From an uncultured Campylobacter sp. (lineage in GTDB: Bacteria > Campylobacterota > Campylobacteria > Campylobacterales > Campylobacteraceae), in assembly GCF_938045595.1 (NCBI RefSeq), contig NZ_CALIBB010000027.1, forward strand, positions 1 to 7,092: a stretch of 7,092 bases of DNA, written 5' to 3'. Below, piece after piece: positions 5,783 to 7,092 of the stretch (the stretch's first letter is position 1; each line of letters starts with the position of its first letter). The notes under the pieces were generated by a model. That model was not told the origin of the DNA. It was given only the letters and a program-made list of their open reading frames with translations, and did not search any database. Both the position numbers and the translations under genes were made by a program.

Positions 5783-7092
5783 TTAAGCGGCAAAGGTCGC
5801 TTTAAAGTCATTTAGAGCCTTGATTAAATTTTCTTCCAAATCCTTCTCGATGGTCTTTTTGCTTCTGATCTCTTCAAAAATTTCAGGGTATTTCGCCTCG
5901 ATATATGGATATAGCTCAGCTTCAAATTTGCCAATTGAGCTCGTAGGTACGTCGTCTAAAAATCCGCGGCTTCCTGCAAAGATGATCACTACTTGATTTT
6001 CGACCGGAAGCGGCGAATAAGGAGGTTGCTTTAAAATTTCGACCATTCTTTGTCCGCGATCTAGCTGCTTACGGCTACTCTCGTCCAAATCACTCGCAAA
6101 CTGCGCAAACGCCTGAAGCTCGCGGTATTGAGCAAGATCCAGACGCAAGGTTCCCGAGACTTTTTTGATCGCTTTAATCTGCGCGGAACCGCCGACGCGG
6201 CTAACCGAAAGACCCACGTTGATCGCAGGACGAATTCCCGAGTTAAATAGACCAGATTCTAGGAAAATTTGACCGTCGGTGATGGAGATGACATTTGTAG
6301 GGATATATGCCGAAACGTCGCCTGCCTGCGTCTCGATAATAGGAAGCGCCGTTAGGCTGCCTGCACCGAGTGCGTCGCTTAGCTTACTAGCACGTTCAAG
6401 CAAACGAGAGTGCAGGTAGAATACGTCGCCAGGATACGCCTCGCGTCCCGGCGGACGACGCAAAATTAGTGACATCTCGCGATACGCAACCGCATGCTTG
6501 CTCAAATCATCGTAGATGATAAGCGCGTGGCGGGAGTTATCTCTGAAATACTCACCCATGGTGCAGCCCGAATACGGAGCCAAATACTGAAGCGCGGCTG
6601 CCTCGCTAGCACCGGCTGCAACTACGATCGTATAATCCATCGCGCCGTATTCTTCAAGCTTTTTAACGACTTGTGCGACGGTGGATTGTTTCTGACCGAT
6701 TGCTACATATATGCAGATGACGTCTTGGCCCTTTTGATTGATGATGGTATCAACAGCAACGGTGGTTTTTCCTGTTTGGCGGTCGCCGATGATGAGCTCG
6801 CGCTGTCCGCGACCGATCGGCACTAGCGCGTCTATCGCTTTAAGACCGGTTTGAAGCGGTTCGTGGACGGACTTACGAGCCATGATGCCTTTAGCCTTTT
6901 CTTCGACAAATCTAGTATCGCTAGTCTCTATCGCGCCTTTGCCATCGATCGGTTCGCCTAGAGCGTTTACTACGCGACCGATTAATGCATCACCTACCGG
7001 AACGCGCAAAAGCTTACCCAGTCTTTTAACGCTACTACCTTCGTTAATACCGCTAGTATCGCCTAAAATAACGATGCCGACACTGCTCTCCT
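5783..7092 (-). CDS. atpA: F1 ATP synthase alpha subunit, C-terminal 435 residues (N-terminus beyond window)
   Basis: The frame is open from the right edge to a TAA at 5783-5785. It covers 435 residues plus a partial codon of an expected total near 500, so about 65 residues of the N-terminal crown domain are missing. A TTG at 7007-7009 could be mistaken for a start, but 27 further in-frame codons upstream encode clear alpha sequence (SSVGIVILGDTSGINEGSSV, then KRLGKLLRVPVGD). In visible numbering, the P-loop GDRQTGKT is at 102-109, the Walker B region LIIYDDLS is around 190-197, RRPPGREAYPGDVFYLHSRL follows, and the arginine finger lies in SVSRVGGSAQ (Arg298, equivalent to E. coli Arg373). 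Alpha holds the non-catalytic nucleotide sites and supplies the arginine finger to beta. Upstream F1 genes such as atpH would be expected beyond the right edge by known Campylobacter gene order. Confidence 0.96.
   Translation of the reverse strand, partial: ESSVGIVILGDTSGINEGSSVKRLGKLLRVPVGDALIGRVVNALGEPIDGKGAIETSDTRFVEEKAKGIMARKSVHEPLQTGLKAIDALVPIGRGQRELIIGDRQTGKTTVAVDTIINQKGQDVICIYVAIGQKQSTVAQVVKKLEEYGAMDYTIVVAAGASEAAALQYLAPYSGCTMGEYFRDNSRHALIIYDDLSKHAVAYREMSLILRRPPGREAYPGDVFYLHSRLLERASKLSDALGAGSLTALPIIETQAGDVSAYIPTNVISITDGQIFLESGLFNSGIRPAINVGLSVSRVGGSAQIKAIKKVSGTLRLDLAQYRELQAFAQFASDLDESSRKQLDRGQRMVEILKQPPYSPLPVENQVVIIFAGSRGFLDDVPTSSIGKFEAELYPYIEAKYPEIFEEIRSKKTIEKDLEENLIKALNDFKATFAA

Noticed and set aside
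7007..7009. TTG as the start of atpA
   Set aside because: In-frame alpha-subunit sequence continues upstream to the window edge, so the TTG codes for an internal leucine.

Overview
The window is a compact gene block from a Campylobacter-type epsilonproteobacterium (Campylobacterota). The F1 ATPase proteins look like those of Campylobacter, and the order ATP synthase F1 genes followed directly by tolQ-tolR-tolA-tolB is the one known from Campylobacter. The base composition looks less AT-rich than C. jejuni, so one of the higher-GC oral or human species is plausible. The species cannot be fixed from this stretch alone. No phage, insertion sequence, CRISPR, tRNA or rRNA was seen.

Every gene reads on the minus strand, so transcription runs from position 7092 down to 1. 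In that order: atpA (alpha subunit, cut at the right edge), atpG (gamma), atpD (beta), atpC (epsilon), tolQ/exbB, tolR/exbD, a TolA/TonB-like energy transducer, a small exported copy of the TolA C-terminal domain, and tolB (cut at the left edge). Genes are separated by 2 to 18 bases or overlap by 1 or 8. There is no stretch of 300 bases without a gene and no room for an intergenic terminator or a full intergenic promoter. Cotranscription of the whole block, possibly with promoters inside genes, is the simplest reading.

Alpha, beta, gamma and epsilon form the soluble F1 sector of ATP synthase, which uses the proton motive force to make ATP. TolQ and TolR form an inner-membrane proton channel and motor that uses the same force to drive TolA. 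TolA reaches across the periplasm toward TolB and Pal to support outer-membrane constriction and integrity. So one block carries a major user and producer of ATP from the proton gradient together with a second machine driven by that gradient.

The least ordinary item is the gene at 678-1070. It encodes a signal peptide, a short linker and a 94-residue domain that matches the C-terminal domain of the adjacent TolA-like protein at 52 of 94 positions without gaps. It has no membrane anchor and no proline-rich linker. It therefore looks like a free periplasmic TolA domain III, made from a tandem duplication and inserted between tolA and tolB.
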